From: Pseudomonas sp. GM80
Lineage (GTDB): Bacteria; Pseudomonadota; Gammaproteobacteria; Pseudomonadales; Pseudomonadaceae
Assembly: GCF_000282515.1 (NCBI RefSeq)
Contig: NZ_AKJD01000154.1
Location: 17,331-81,330 of the forward strand
Reading direction: 5' to 3'
Length of the DNA: 64,000 nt
Below, in pieces: positions 14,194-22,077 of this stretch (positions are counted from its first letter, which is position 1; the number at the start of each line of letters is the position of its first letter). A program made the translations under genes and the position numbers. Below the pieces are notes generated by a model. The model had not been told where the DNA came from, did not search any database, and was given only the letters and a program-made list of their open reading frames with translations.

Positions 14194-15654
14194 TCAGCGG
14201 TGTTTGTTCATGCCCGACCAGAGCAGCGAGGGCAGCGTCCGTGAGTCCAGCAACGCTTCATCCGTCGTCACCAATCGTGGAAGCACGTGCCAGGGATGGT
14301 TGGCACTGCGGTGATGATGCAGGTGCAGATTGATGTGATAAGGCCAGATGAAAAACCGCCCTGCGTGCCCGACTTTCCAGGCATACGTCCATTCCCGCCA
14401 ACCGGGGGTCACGTCCGGCCCGCCGCTGTGCTCGGCGATGCTGCGAATTTTCTGCAACAGGGTGCCCAGGGTGGCCAGTGGCACAAACCAGAAAAAAACA
14501 ATCAGCAGGATCGTCTGCGCCGACGTCTGCCAGGCAATCAACGATAAAAGGCCCAGCCAGATCACACTGGCCGCAAAGGCCGGGCCGGTCATCTTCGGTG
14601 AGGCTCCGCCCGCTGCCTTGTAGGCGCGCAGATTGCGCAGCGTGTTGATCAGCAACAGATCGCCGAGTATTTGTCGCAGCAACAATTTGCCGCTCAGCGG
14701 ACGGAAATCCCAAGGCTGGCGGTGATACAGAAAGCGGCGCTCCGGGTCGTTGGCAGTACCGGTCTGTTGATGATGTTCGAGGTGCAGGGGCCGATAGAAT
14801 TCCACCGGGACGAGACCCGGCACACCGATCGCCAGGTTGATCAGAAAGTCGTTGAGCCGGCGATGACGGGTCAAGTGATAGTGCGTCGCGTCGTGGTACA
14901 GGATGAACAGCGCATGTTGGCGCGTGGCAATCACCACGAAGGCCACGCCATACAAACGCCAGTCGTCCACGTACAGGGCGATGCGCAACGTCACGATGAT
15001 GCACAGCCATTCCAGCAGGATCGCGGCCATGCTGCGCAGATCCACTTTCAGGCGCTTGAGCATGACGGTCATCAAGCCCGCCACGCCACCGATCGCGGCG
15101 CCATACACCACGTCGAGCAGCACGTGCTGACCCGTGGTCAACACGGTAATCCCCAGCATCACGCTCCACAGACTGAAGAGCCAGGCCGCACGGACGCGCA
15201 GGTAAGCAAGGACAACGCTGATCGCTACCGGCAAGGCCACGTGCCCACTGGGCGAGGCGGCCAACGGTGAGTCGAGTTGGTAGAACCACGTCAGCCACTG
15301 CGACGAGCTCTCCGGGCGCTCGATCATGGAGGGCCAGAACAAATGGCTCAGCAGGCAGGTGCCGGACGCCACGGCCGCGGCAAAAAAGGCTGGCAGCAAC
15401 CATTCGCGGCGCCGCCCCAGCAGCACCAGCGCCGGCATGATCAGCACATAGCTCAGGTACAACGGCAAGGTGAAAGGCAGTCGAGCAATGTGCGCGTCAA
15501 AACCTGTCGGTTCAATCACTCGCACCGCGCCCATCGGGTAGTGCGTGACGAGAAAATACAGCGCGCCCGTCACCACGGTGTAGACCGCTAGCCAGAGGAA
15601 CGGGCGTGTCACGATCGAGGTATCAAATTGATGACTGGCAAACATGGATGACAT
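14194..15654 (-). CDS. PAP2-type phosphatase / fatty-acid desaturase fusion, membrane protein
   Basis: Two membrane enzymes are joined in 486 aa. The N-terminal part (1-200) is PAP2-like: ASPSGHVALPVA (H138) and TTGQHVLLDVVYGAAIGG (H177, D181), closest to the PAP2_3 pattern since the arginine of the classical third motif is missing. The C-terminal part (210-486) is a desaturase with three His boxes: HDATH (254-258), HLEHH (291-295) and NLHLHHH (442-448). It may act on a lipid phosphate and then oxidize an acyl chain. The start at 15654 is a choice: another ATG lies 9 bases on, and an upstream one would add 17 residues. It is divergent from the GNAT-like genes. Confidence 0.85.
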   Translation of the reverse strand: MSSMFASHQFDTSIVTRPFLWLAVYTVVTGALYFLVTHYPMGAVRVIEPTGFDAHIARLPFTLPLYLSYVLIMPALVLLGRRREWLLPAFFAAAVASGTCLLSHLFWPSMIERPESSSQWLTWFYQLDSPLAASPSGHVALPVAISVVLAYLRVRAAWLFSLWSVMLGITVLTTGQHVLLDVVYGAAIGGVAGLMTVMLKRLKVDLRSMAAILLEWLCIIVTLRIALYVDDWRLYGVAFVVIATRQHALFILYHDATHYHLTRHRRLNDFLINLAIGVPGLVPVEFYRPLHLEHHQQTGTANDPERRFLYHRQPWDFRPLSGKLLLRQILGDLLLINTLRNLRAYKAAGGASPKMTGPAFAASVIWLGLLSLIAWQTSAQTILLIVFFWFVPLATLGTLLQKIRSIAEHSGGPDVTPGWREWTYAWKVGHAGRFFIWPYHINLHLHHHRSANHPWHVLPRLVTTDEALLDSRTLPSLLWSGMNKHR

Positions 15655-15839
15655 GAATAAGGCGCCTGATGGGTCAGAACACGTGCAACGTTTCCATACC
15701 GCCAAGAGCGGCGGCTTCTGCTCGGTTATGCCAGATTTTCAGCGTCAGTAAATGACGGCGACGAAAGGAAGTCTACGTTGCATTGACCCTTTCAACTCGC
15801 CAAACTCCAAACATCTTGCTTGCGATGCCGAGGGTCTCC

Positions 15840-16559
15840 ATGCGTTTGAGCGCAACGTCCGTTGAATGCTCCGATCTGCATCCACATGAAATCAACCGGA
15901 TGTTCGAGATTTATTCGGCGTCCTACTGCGACACCTCTCGCCCGCAGTTCGAACAGGATTTGCAGGACAAGACCCACTGCATCGTGTTGCGTTGCGCGGA
16001 TCAGACCATCGTCGGTTTCACCACCCTCAAACGCTATGAGCGCACGTGGTGCGGGCGCCCGATCAGGGTGATTTTTTCCGGCGACACCATCATTGACCGC
16101 GAACACTGGGGCAGCCAGCAACTGGCCTTCGCGTGGATGCGCCTGGCCGGCGAGATCTGGCTGGAGCAACCTGACATTCCCCTGTACTGGTTTCTGATCT
16201 GCAAGGGCCACCGCACCTATCGCTATCTGGCCGCCATGGCACTGAACTACGCGCCCCGCGCTGGCGCCGTGACGGACTCTGCGGTTCAGGCACTGGCCGA
16301 TTATCTGGCAGTGGATCGTTTCGGCGAGGCCTATGACCCGGCAACAGGCGTGCTGTCTTTCAAAGTGCCGCAAGGTCGGCTGACGACCGAGTTGGCACAC
16401 GTCCCGGCGCCGCACTTGCGTCTGGATAACGTCGCGTATTTTCTGCAGAAAAATCCTCATTACGCGTCGGGCGATGAACTGGTCTGCCTGTGTGAATTGC
16501 ACCCCGATAACCTGCGGCCCATGGCGCAGCGTCTGTTCGCCGCCGCACAACCATGCTGA
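15840..16559 (+). CDS. GNAT-like protein of unknown substrate (1)
   Basis: The 239-aa protein has the pattern of an N-acyltransferase fold: helix DLHPHEINRMFEIYSASYCD, the central strands CIVLRCADQTIVGFTTLKRY and IRVIFSGDTIIDREHWGSQQ, then LAFAWMRLAGEIWL. The acetyl-CoA P-loop (Q/RxxGxG/A) is not clear, so it may use another acyl donor such as acyl-ACP, or may not be an enzyme. The ATG at 15840 has a GAGGG site at 5-6 bases and is preferred over upstream codons without one. It overlaps the second GNAT-like gene by 7 bases, so both are made together. No close family is recognised. Confidence 0.65.
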   Translation: MRLSATSVECSDLHPHEINRMFEIYSASYCDTSRPQFEQDLQDKTHCIVLRCADQTIVGFTTLKRYERTWCGRPIRVIFSGDTIIDREHWGSQQLAFAWMRLAGEIWLEQPDIPLYWFLICKGHRTYRYLAAMALNYAPRAGAVTDSAVQALADYLAVDRFGEAYDPATGVLSFKVPQGRLTTELAHVPAPHLRLDNVAYFLQKNPHYASGDELVCLCELHPDNLRPMAQRLFAAAQPC

Positions 16560-17668
16560 TCCGCCAGGCCTGTGCGGCGGACAACCAGCGACTGCTGGAT
16601 TTTCAGGCGCAGCGGGCCATGCAGGGTGGTTTGCCAATGCGTTTCGATCGCGGGCCGGACTACTTTGCGCTGCACCGTTGTCATGCCAGCGACCATCGCA
16701 CCTGGCTGGCCGAGAACGAGACCGGTGATCTGAAGGGCATCGCCAGCCTGGTGGTACGCGAGGGTTATCTTCAGGGTGACATTCAGCCCGTGGCCTATCT
16801 GGGGGATTTGCGACTGGTGCCTGATCGACGCCTGTCGCTGTCGTGGATGGCCGAGGTCAAAGTCCGTCTCGCCGCACTGACCGCTGAAACGGGGGTGCAG
16901 CATGCCTATTGCTGTGTCATCCGCGACAACCGTCTCGCCACACAATCATTGCTCGGCGGACGGCGCGCCAATCCACTCGGGCTGGCGCACTGGCGGGGTT
17001 ACAGCAACGTCGCCGTGTATGCCCAGCGTGGCTGGGCAAGCACCCCGCGAACGCCGGACCACGTGCGCATCGTGCAAGCGCAGCCGTGTCACGCCGACGC
17101 ACTCCGGGCGTTTCTCGACCGCGAGTCGGCAGCTCAGCCCTTCGGCAACGTCTTCAGCGAGGCGCAGTTTGCCAGGCGCCTGGAGACCTGGCCGGACTTC
17201 GGTCTCTCGTCATTTCTGCTGGCACTCGACGCCCGAGACAATCTGCTGGGCTGCGTCGCGCCTTGGGATGCCGGGCGGATCAAGCGCGTGGTGCTTGAGA
17301 CCTTGCCGCTGCCCCACCAGGCTCTGCGCCTGGCGTTCAACACCTGTGCGCCGCTGTTGGGGCGCCCCGCCATTGCCGCGCCCGGCGAGGCGTTGCGCGA
17401 CGTTTACCTGACCCACCTGCACGTCCGCCAACGCGACCCGCAGATTTTTGCGGCACTGCTGGACGCGGCGTGGATGCGCGTTCGCGGTCAGTACGCATTG
17501 ATGCAACTGTGCCTGTATGACCATGACCCATTCTGGCTGGCCATGAAGCGCTATCGCGCCGTGTCCATTGCCATGGACTTGTACACCGCGCCTTGCGTAG
17601 GCAATGCCACGGCGTTGACGCCGCAGGATGCCGAGCGCATCCCGGGCTTCGAAATCTATCTGGTCTGA
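16553..17668 (+). CDS. GNAT-superfamily protein of unknown substrate (2), probably two GNAT units
   Basis: The 371-aa product begins like a GNAT enzyme (MLIRQACAADNQRLLDFQAQ, later VAYLGDLRLVPDRRLSLSWM, the strand before the CoA site), and a second GNAT-like half starts near residue 170 (HVRIVQAQPCHADALRAFLD, with DVYLTHLHVRQRDPQIFAAL). It ends with LCLYDHDPFWLAMKRYRAVS. Double-GNAT proteins of this length often sit in lipid or antibiotic gene sets. It starts inside the previous gene (ATGCTGA overlap). Its stop overlaps the end of the convergent hydrolase gene by 13 bases, so no terminator separates the two units. Confidence 0.7.
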   Translation: MLIRQACAADNQRLLDFQAQRAMQGGLPMRFDRGPDYFALHRCHASDHRTWLAENETGDLKGIASLVVREGYLQGDIQPVAYLGDLRLVPDRRLSLSWMAEVKVRLAALTAETGVQHAYCCVIRDNRLATQSLLGGRRANPLGLAHWRGYSNVAVYAQRGWASTPRTPDHVRIVQAQPCHADALRAFLDRESAAQPFGNVFSEAQFARRLETWPDFGLSSFLLALDARDNLLGCVAPWDAGRIKRVVLETLPLPHQALRLAFNTCAPLLGRPAIAAPGEALRDVYLTHLHVRQRDPQIFAALLDAAWMRVRGQYALMQLCLYDHDPFWLAMKRYRAVSIAMDLYTAPCVGNATALTPQDAERIPGFEIYLV

Positions 17669-18567
17669 GCGCAACCGTGGACGACATCCAACAGCGTCAA
17701 CCAGAAACGCGTGGCGTCAAAGCCACCGCCGCCCAGCACCGGTTGACCGTGATCGAGCCGGGGCAGGCAGATCTGCGGCATGCCCGCGATGCGTTGATGT
17801 TCGAGGTAAAACTGGCCGTCATGGGCGCAACCCGGGCGTCGCGCATTGAGGCGGGCATGATGGGTATCGAAGCGTGAACTGGGGACGGCGCTCCAACTGA
17901 TCACGTGCAGGCATTGCACGTCGGCGGGCAGGTGTTCGAGCAGGTCGCTGATCTGCGGGTCGCGCAGACTGCTGATATCCCGTGCGCCAGCGGCCACCCA
18001 ACGGGTTTTCGCCAGCACTCGGCGAACGCGATCGAACGGATAGTCGAGGTTCGACTGCCCTGCGCTGCAAGCCAACAGGTCATTGATGACCGTCGACGGA
18101 CCTGTCGGTGGTTGCACCAGTACCACACCATCACACGCCTGGCGCAACTGTTTGTCCTGTGCCAATGCCGCGAGCGCGTCGAGCCCACCCTTGCTGTGCG
18201 CCAACACGACAAAGCGTTGCCCCTGCCTGAGTTGGGCCGTCAGCACCTGACTGATATGTCGACCCTGCGCCATGACGCCGCGAGAGGAACGCACGGGCAT
18301 GCGCAAAACCGGATAGCCCAGGCGCCGCAACGTCCGCGCACAATCCTGAAAACAGCCGGGCAGCCATTCGGAAAACAGCCCGGCCACCAGCACCACCAAC
18401 GTGTCCTGGGAAAGGCTGAGCATGGGCTTGTGCCAGCACGCGATAAATTGCTCCGTGCAGTCCAGCAATGCGTCGGGCGCGACGAATTCGGTAGCCGGAA
18501 AATGCCGTGGCCACTCGGCAAATCCCTCAGGTGTCCAGGCGGGGGTCATCGCCGAAGGCCCTTTCAT
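17656..18567 (-). CDS. Alpha/beta-hydrolase-fold protein
   Basis: The 303-aa protein has the strand-loop DTLVVLVAGLFSEWLPGCFQ (55-74) and the nucleophile elbow VVLAHSKGGLDAL with Ser125; the glycine usual before the His is Ala, a tolerated change. A likely catalytic His is in RLDHGQPVLGGG near the end. The pattern resembles esterases or thioesterases that act on acyl groups, but the substrate is unknown. No signal peptide. Its ATG overlaps the stop of the di-iron protein gene (ATGA), so the two form one operon. In this cluster it could release or remodel an acyl product. Confidence 0.75.
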   Translation of the reverse strand: MKGPSAMTPAWTPEGFAEWPRHFPATEFVAPDALLDCTEQFIACWHKPMLSLSQDTLVVLVAGLFSEWLPGCFQDCARTLRRLGYPVLRMPVRSSRGVMAQGRHISQVLTAQLRQGQRFVVLAHSKGGLDALAALAQDKQLRQACDGVVLVQPPTGPSTVINDLLACSAGQSNLDYPFDRVRRVLAKTRWVAAGARDISSLRDPQISDLLEHLPADVQCLHVISWSAVPSSRFDTHHARLNARRPGCAHDGQFYLEHQRIAGMPQICLPRLDHGQPVLGGGGFDATRFWLTLLDVVHGCAQTR

Positions 18568-19442
18568 GGTGTGCGCCCAGCGTATTCGTCGAGGGTTTGC
18601 CGCGCCGTTGCCAACGCTTCACGGGTGTCGAGGTGGTTGGGGTGAAACCCCGGAATGAACCAGGCCAGCCATTTCGGAAACACCCGGGTCAGCGGGCCGG
18701 GTCGGACGAATAACCAGCCGAGCAACCGCAGCCATTCGCGCCCGTTGCGGCGCTGCCCATCATTGCCTGCCAGTCGGTAAATGAAATACAGGACATCGAT
18801 GGCAAAGTAGCCGGTCATGATCAGCATGACCCCGCAGCGCATCAGGTATCGCCGCAGCGGATTGCTCACCACCACGCCCAGCACATCGTAGGCGACGGCC
18901 TTGTGTTCGGTTTCTTCGATCGCATGCCAGCGCCACAGCATGGCCATCTTCGTATCGGCGCCTTCAAGGATCGCCGGATGACGCAGCAATTGATCGGAGA
19001 GGATCGCGGTGAAATGTTCCAGGCTGGCCGTCATGGCCAGGCGCATCGCCGGGGAGAATTTATTGCCCACCTCCTGACGACGCATCAGCAATTGTTCCAG
19101 CGCATCAATCGGTGCGCCTTGGGCCGCGAGCAGCCGGTTATACGCGCGATGTTCGCGAATATGCGACGCTTCCTGATACACGAACGCGTCAACCGCCTGG
19201 GCCAGCGCCGGATGTTTTTCGAGGGCTTGGCGAAAGTGCACGACACTGTCGATGAAGAGTTTTTCGCCGAGTGGAAACATGATCGACAGGCCATCGAAAA
19301 AGCGCGTGACGTGCGGCCAGCCACGATACCAATAGCGCGGAACCTGCTCATCAAGCGCGAAACGCATGTCGCGTCGAGGGATGTCTGCGCCAGCGGGTTT
19401 CGTCGCCGAGCGTCTGTTCAGAAGGCGTTTTAGATACGACAT
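18564..19442 (-). CDS. Ferritin-like di-iron protein (PF10118 'metal-dependent hydrolase' family)
   Basis: The 292-aa protein belongs to the family named 'predicted metal-dependent hydrolase' (COG3687 type). Its sequence has the carboxylate/histidine set of a di-iron four-helix bundle: E60 (FPLGEKLF), E91 and H94 (QEASHIREH), E142 (SLEHFTA) and E177/H180 (AIEETEHKAVAYD). This is the same layout as di-iron oxygenases, so an oxidative role is more likely than hydrolysis. A hydrophobic stretch near 205-222 (MLIMTGYFAIDVLYFIYRL) suggests membrane contact. It heads the operon with the alpha/beta hydrolase and is divergent from the desaturase-GH3-Rieske unit. Confidence 0.8.
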   Translation of the reverse strand: MSYLKRLLNRRSATKPAGADIPRRDMRFALDEQVPRYWYRGWPHVTRFFDGLSIMFPLGEKLFIDSVVHFRQALEKHPALAQAVDAFVYQEASHIREHRAYNRLLAAQGAPIDALEQLLMRRQEVGNKFSPAMRLAMTASLEHFTAILSDQLLRHPAILEGADTKMAMLWRWHAIEETEHKAVAYDVLGVVVSNPLRRYLMRCGVMLIMTGYFAIDVLYFIYRLAGNDGQRRNGREWLRLLGWLFVRPGPLTRVFPKWLAWFIPGFHPNHLDTREALATARQTLDEYAGRTP

Positions 19443-19511
19443 ACAGTGTTCTGCGGTTCCTCGTTGCCCTGACGCGCCAGCAATTGATCATTAGCGACGC
19501 GATCAGGGCGG

Positions 19512-19517
19512 TATACT
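19512..19517 (+). promoter_or_regulatory. Possible -10 box of the desaturase-GH3-Rieske operon
   Basis: TATACT lies 30 bases before the desaturase ATG in the 104-bp divergent gap. No good -35 is found at 16-18 bases; TTGATC is 22 bases upstream. An activator-dependent promoter is possible. Confidence 0.3.
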
Positions 19518-19546
19518 TTTTCGACTCGACCTATCAAGGAGCCCAT

Positions 19547-20476
19547 ATGCGCAGTTCCAGTGACATTTCGCAAACGCGTCGTTTCGACGTGGCCAATCTG
19601 TGCGTGCTGGCGCTGCAAACGCTGTTGTGGGGCGCGACCCTGACCTGGCTTTCCCACACGGAGGCGGGCGGGCTCAAATGGCTGGTGCTCATCCCGTTTT
19701 GCCTGGTCATGCAAGGTGTCTTCTCGATGATGCACGAGTCCTTTCATGGCCTGGCGCACAGTCGCAAGCCCCTCAACTACTTCGTCATGTGGTGGGCTTC
19801 TAGCCTGTTTGGCGCTTCGGCGACGCTGATCCATATCAATCACCTGGGTCATCATGTGCGCAATCGTACACGCGCAGAACTGGCCGACTTCGCGGTCGCG
19901 GATGAGTCGCTGTGGCGCAAGCGTATCGAGTACTACTTTGCGGTGCTTGGCGGTATCTGGCTGGCGGCGTTTGTCGGCAGCCTGTTATTGCCGGTGCTGC
20001 CGGCGCGCATCACCGACAAATGGTCGCAAACCGCAGAGGTCAACACCTACGCCGCCGCCTTCAAGGACTTCTCCAGCGCCGACTTCAAGCGTATCCGCGT
20101 GGAAGTCATCGCCAGTGTCGCCGCGTGGTTATCGATCGGACTCTTGCTGGGATGGACGTGGCAGGTGGTGCTCATCGCCTACCTTGCTTTCGCCTTTTCC
20201 TGGTCGTCGCTGCAGTGGGTGTACCACATGCGCACACCACTGGACGTCGTCGAGGGCGCCTATAACCTGCGGGCCCCGCGGCTGGTGCGCTGGGCGTTGT
20301 TGAACTTCAACTACAACCTGACCCATCATCGGCACTCGGCCATGCACTGGCAGCAAATGCATGCCGCTTCCAACCAGAAGGAAACCCGGCCGCTGTGGTA
20401 TGGCTGGCTGCAGGTTTTCCTGCCGCCGCAGCGGTTACCCGATGATTTGTCGCAACTGGACAAGACCTACTTCTGA
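19547..20476 (+). CDS. Membrane fatty-acid desaturase
   Basis: The 309-aa protein has two hydrophobic hairpins and the three histidine boxes of the di-iron desaturase/hydroxylase superfamily: HESFH (63-67), HINHLGHH (96-103) and HHRHS (260-264). The spacing fits a soluble-face active site. The substrate could be acyl-lipid, acyl-ACP or free acid; sequence does not decide. The ATG at 19547 has AAGGAG at 7 bases; an earlier in-frame start lacks such a site. The stop overlaps the GH3 ATG by 1 base (TGATG), so it is coupled to the ligase and, through it, to the Rieske enzyme. Confidence 0.85.
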   Translation: MRSSSDISQTRRFDVANLCVLALQTLLWGATLTWLSHTEAGGLKWLVLIPFCLVMQGVFSMMHESFHGLAHSRKPLNYFVMWWASSLFGASATLIHINHLGHHVRNRTRAELADFAVADESLWRKRIEYYFAVLGGIWLAAFVGSLLLPVLPARITDKWSQTAEVNTYAAAFKDFSSADFKRIRVEVIASVAAWLSIGLLLGWTWQVVLIAYLAFAFSWSSLQWVYHMRTPLDVVEGAYNLRAPRLVRWALLNFNYNLTHHRHSAMHWQQMHAASNQKETRPLWYGWLQVFLPPQRLPDDLSQLDKTYF

Positions 20477-22077
20477 TGAGCGCCAACATGGATGTGAAAC
20501 GCGCGCTGTGGCAGACCTTCCTCGAGCACGCCAAGCCCACGCTCGATCAATGGCACGCGCAGCTCGAGCAACCGCAAGCAACGCAAGAACGCTTATTGCA
20601 GCGCCTGCTCGAAGCCAATCGTGATTGCGCATTCGGCCGCGCCCACGACTTTGCCCGACTGCAGGACTCGACGCAGTTTCGCGATAACGTACCGGTTCAC
20701 ACCTACGCGCAACTGCAGCCGTGGATCGAGCGCGCGCAACAGCAATCCGCAGCGATCCTGACCACCGACACACCACTGTTCTTCGAGCGTACGAGCGGTA
20801 ACAGCGCGCTGCAAAAAGCGATTCCCTACACGCGCGCCTTCCTCGCAGAAATGCACAGCGCGCTGACCGTGTGGCTCGCCGACATGCATCGCCAGGTGCC
20901 GGGCATCAGTCATGGCTCGAGTTATTGGTCGATGTCGCCGCCCCTGCAAATGCCCGTGGCCGGGCCCAATGGCATTTGCCTCGGGTCGGCCAGTGATCTG
21001 GAGTATTTGAGCGGCAGTCATCTGGCCGGTCTGGCCGGGACGTTGCTGATTCCAGAGTTTAACGGTGCGCAGTCGCAATGGCGTCGCCAGACCCTGCTGG
21101 CCTTGCTGGCCGACGCTGATTTGAGTTTTATCAGCGTATGGAGCCCGACCTTTCTGACCAGCCTGTTACAGCCACTGTTCGACGCCGAAACACCCGAACA
21201 GCTGCAGACGTTTGCCTGGCTTGAGGCCGCCCTCCCCGCGCCGCGCCGCTCGGCGCTACGCCGCGCGCGAGCCCAGGGTGACTGCAGCGGATTATGGCCA
21301 CGCCTGGCCGCCGTCAGTTGCTGGATGGAAGGGCCGAGTCGCCACTACTTCACGCAACTGGCCGCGCGTTTTCCGCAAACGCAGTGGCTACCAAAAAGTC
21401 TGTTTGCCACCGAAGGCGTCGTCAGTGTTCCCTTCGGCGACGGACCGGGCTGCCCGTTGGCGATCGGCAGCCATTATCTGGAATTCCTCTGTGAAGACGG
21501 CAGCCTGCGCCATGCGCATTCGTTACGCCTGGGGGAAACGGCGCAGGTGCTGCTGAGCACCGGCGGCGGCTTGTACCGCTACGCACTGGGCGATCGGGTC
21601 CGCGTCGTCGGCATGTCGGGGGCCACGCCACGGGTCGAGTTTGTCGGCCGTGCCACAGGCACCAGTGATCTGGTCGGAGAAAAACTCGATGAACACGTCG
21701 TGCAGAACCTGTTCGAGGGTTGCCCGGCCACCCAGGGCGGCGCCTGCCTGATCCCCGACGCCTATGCTTCGCCACCGCATTACACGGCGCTGGTGGCGAT
21801 GCCCCGAGACCTTGATGCCAGTGCCCTGGCACTGACGATCGAGGCGGCACTGGCCGACGCCTTTCATTACGGCCAGGCACGCCAGCTCGGGCAACTGGGA
21901 CCGGTGCAGGTGCGCCTGCTCGACGGCGGCGCTGATCAACTCGCGCAGCTGCTGCAACAGGCGGCGGAGTTGAGCGGCATCCGTGCGGGCGACTTCAAGC
22001 CGCGCGCACTTATCAATCGGCTGGAGACAGCTCAAGCCCTTCTCGCTCTGACGGACAGCTCATGTCGGTACCTTTGA
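20476..22077 (+). CDS. GH3-family acyl-adenylating ligase
   Basis: GH3 enzymes activate a carboxylic acid as the acyl-AMP and join it to an amine, as plant GH3 enzymes do with auxin and jasmonate. The 533-aa protein has the ATP loop ERTSGNSALQKAIPYT (TSGNS at 106-110), the SLFATEGVVSVPF segment (311-314, family YxxTEG position), LYRYALGDRVRVVG (367-373) and DLVGEKLDE (401-406), all in the right order. In bacteria the family appears in secondary-metabolite and lipid gene sets of unknown product. Here it lies between a desaturase and a Rieske oxygenase and would be the step that joins an unsaturated fatty acid to an unknown acceptor. Confidence 0.85.
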   Translation: MSANMDVKRALWQTFLEHAKPTLDQWHAQLEQPQATQERLLQRLLEANRDCAFGRAHDFARLQDSTQFRDNVPVHTYAQLQPWIERAQQQSAAILTTDTPLFFERTSGNSALQKAIPYTRAFLAEMHSALTVWLADMHRQVPGISHGSSYWSMSPPLQMPVAGPNGICLGSASDLEYLSGSHLAGLAGTLLIPEFNGAQSQWRRQTLLALLADADLSFISVWSPTFLTSLLQPLFDAETPEQLQTFAWLEAALPAPRRSALRRARAQGDCSGLWPRLAAVSCWMEGPSRHYFTQLAARFPQTQWLPKSLFATEGVVSVPFGDGPGCPLAIGSHYLEFLCEDGSLRHAHSLRLGETAQVLLSTGGGLYRYALGDRVRVVGMSGATPRVEFVGRATGTSDLVGEKLDEHVVQNLFEGCPATQGGACLIPDAYASPPHYTALVAMPRDLDASALALTIEAALADAFHYGQARQLGQLGPVQVRLLDGGADQLAQLLQQAAELSGIRAGDFKPRALINRLETAQALLALTDSSCRYL

